From NCBI GenBank assembly GCA_902767285.1, contig CACXHC010000152.1, forward strand, positions 1 to 14,632: 14,632 bases of DNA, given 5' to 3'. This document shows, one piece after another, positions 14,563-14,632 of the stretch. The DNA comes from an uncultured Ruminococcus sp. (lineage in GTDB: Bacteria > Bacillota > Clostridia > Oscillospirales > Acutalibacteraceae). Position 1 is the stretch's first letter. Each line of letters begins with the position of its first letter. The notes beneath the pieces were generated by a model. The model saw only the letters and a program-made list of their open reading frames with translations. It ran no database searches and was not told where the DNA came from. Made by a program: the position numbers and the translations under genes.

Positions 14563-14621
14563 TTTCTTGGGAAAACCTTTTTTGAAAAAAAGGTTTTCCC
14601 AAACCCTTTCCAAAAAACTTT
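14563..14621. repeat. Palindromic intergenic repeat, copy 2
   Basis: This is the second copy of the unit at 14414-14475 in the same orientation: TTTCTTGGGAAAACC, T6, G, A7, GGTTTTCCC, AAACCCTTTCC, A6, CTTT. Differences from copy 1 are confined to the lengths of the T and A runs, where the arms shrink together so that the stem is preserved. The window ends 11 bases later. Confidence 0.8.
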
Positions 14622-14632
14622 TTTATGGTAGA

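Noticed and set aside
14414..14621. Two repeat copies as a CRISPR array
   Set aside because: There are only two copies, 87 bp apart, strongly palindromic with homopolymer runs of varying length, and no cas genes. CRISPR repeats are 23-50 bp with uniform spacers.

Overview
The window looks like a chromosomal segment from a low-GC Firmicute of class Clostridia, most likely a gut or rumen Oscillospiraceae/Ruminococcus-type bacterium. The reasons are AT-rich codon use, consensus sigma-A promoters, strong AGGAGG-type ribosome binding sites with some TTG/GTG starts, the Firmicute pairing of the protease Prp with an N-terminally extended L27, a Mini-RNase III gene, and a BspA-like leucine-rich-repeat gene. 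The genus is inferred, not proven.

Layout, all genes on the + strand. (1) 135-1438: a consensus promoter and acetate kinase (ackA). (2) 1450-3141: a hairpin, then a cytoplasmic-looking LRR_5 protein started by TTG. (3) 3116-4318: a near-consensus promoter buried in the end of the LRR gene, a structured L21-type leader, then rplU, prp and rpmA, closed by a strong terminator. (4) 4337-6575: obgE, mrnC and an unknown 160-aa gene, closed by a second terminator. This is the usual Firmicute ribosome-assembly block: L21 and L27 are 50S proteins, Prp trims L27, Obg is a 50S assembly GTPase and MrnC matures 23S rRNA.

(5) 6696-14370: a separate transcription unit with its own promoter and a 97-nt structured leader. 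It encodes three proteins with type III (prepilin) signal sequences: a giant 2088-aa protein, a PilV/GspI-like protein and a PilW/GspJ-like protein. The giant lacks Glu at mature position 5, as GspK-type tip pseudopilins do. It carries a string of domains with YFLVGSMNGW-like and WSNV/WEQVY-type motifs that resemble starch or glycan-binding beta-sandwich modules. My reading is a pilus-tip adhesin complex that displays carbohydrate-binding modules. It is the most novel item in the window. No assembly ATPase, platform protein, prepilin peptidase or major pilin is present here.

(6) 14371-14632: no gene. It holds a perfect short hairpin and two copies of a ~60-bp palindromic repeat. A shorter look-alike lies at the left edge (38-90). 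Other small-scale oddities are a 45-bp, 78% GC, near-palindromic in-frame patch inside the PilV-like gene, and an intrinsic terminator only 18 nt upstream of the obgE start codon.
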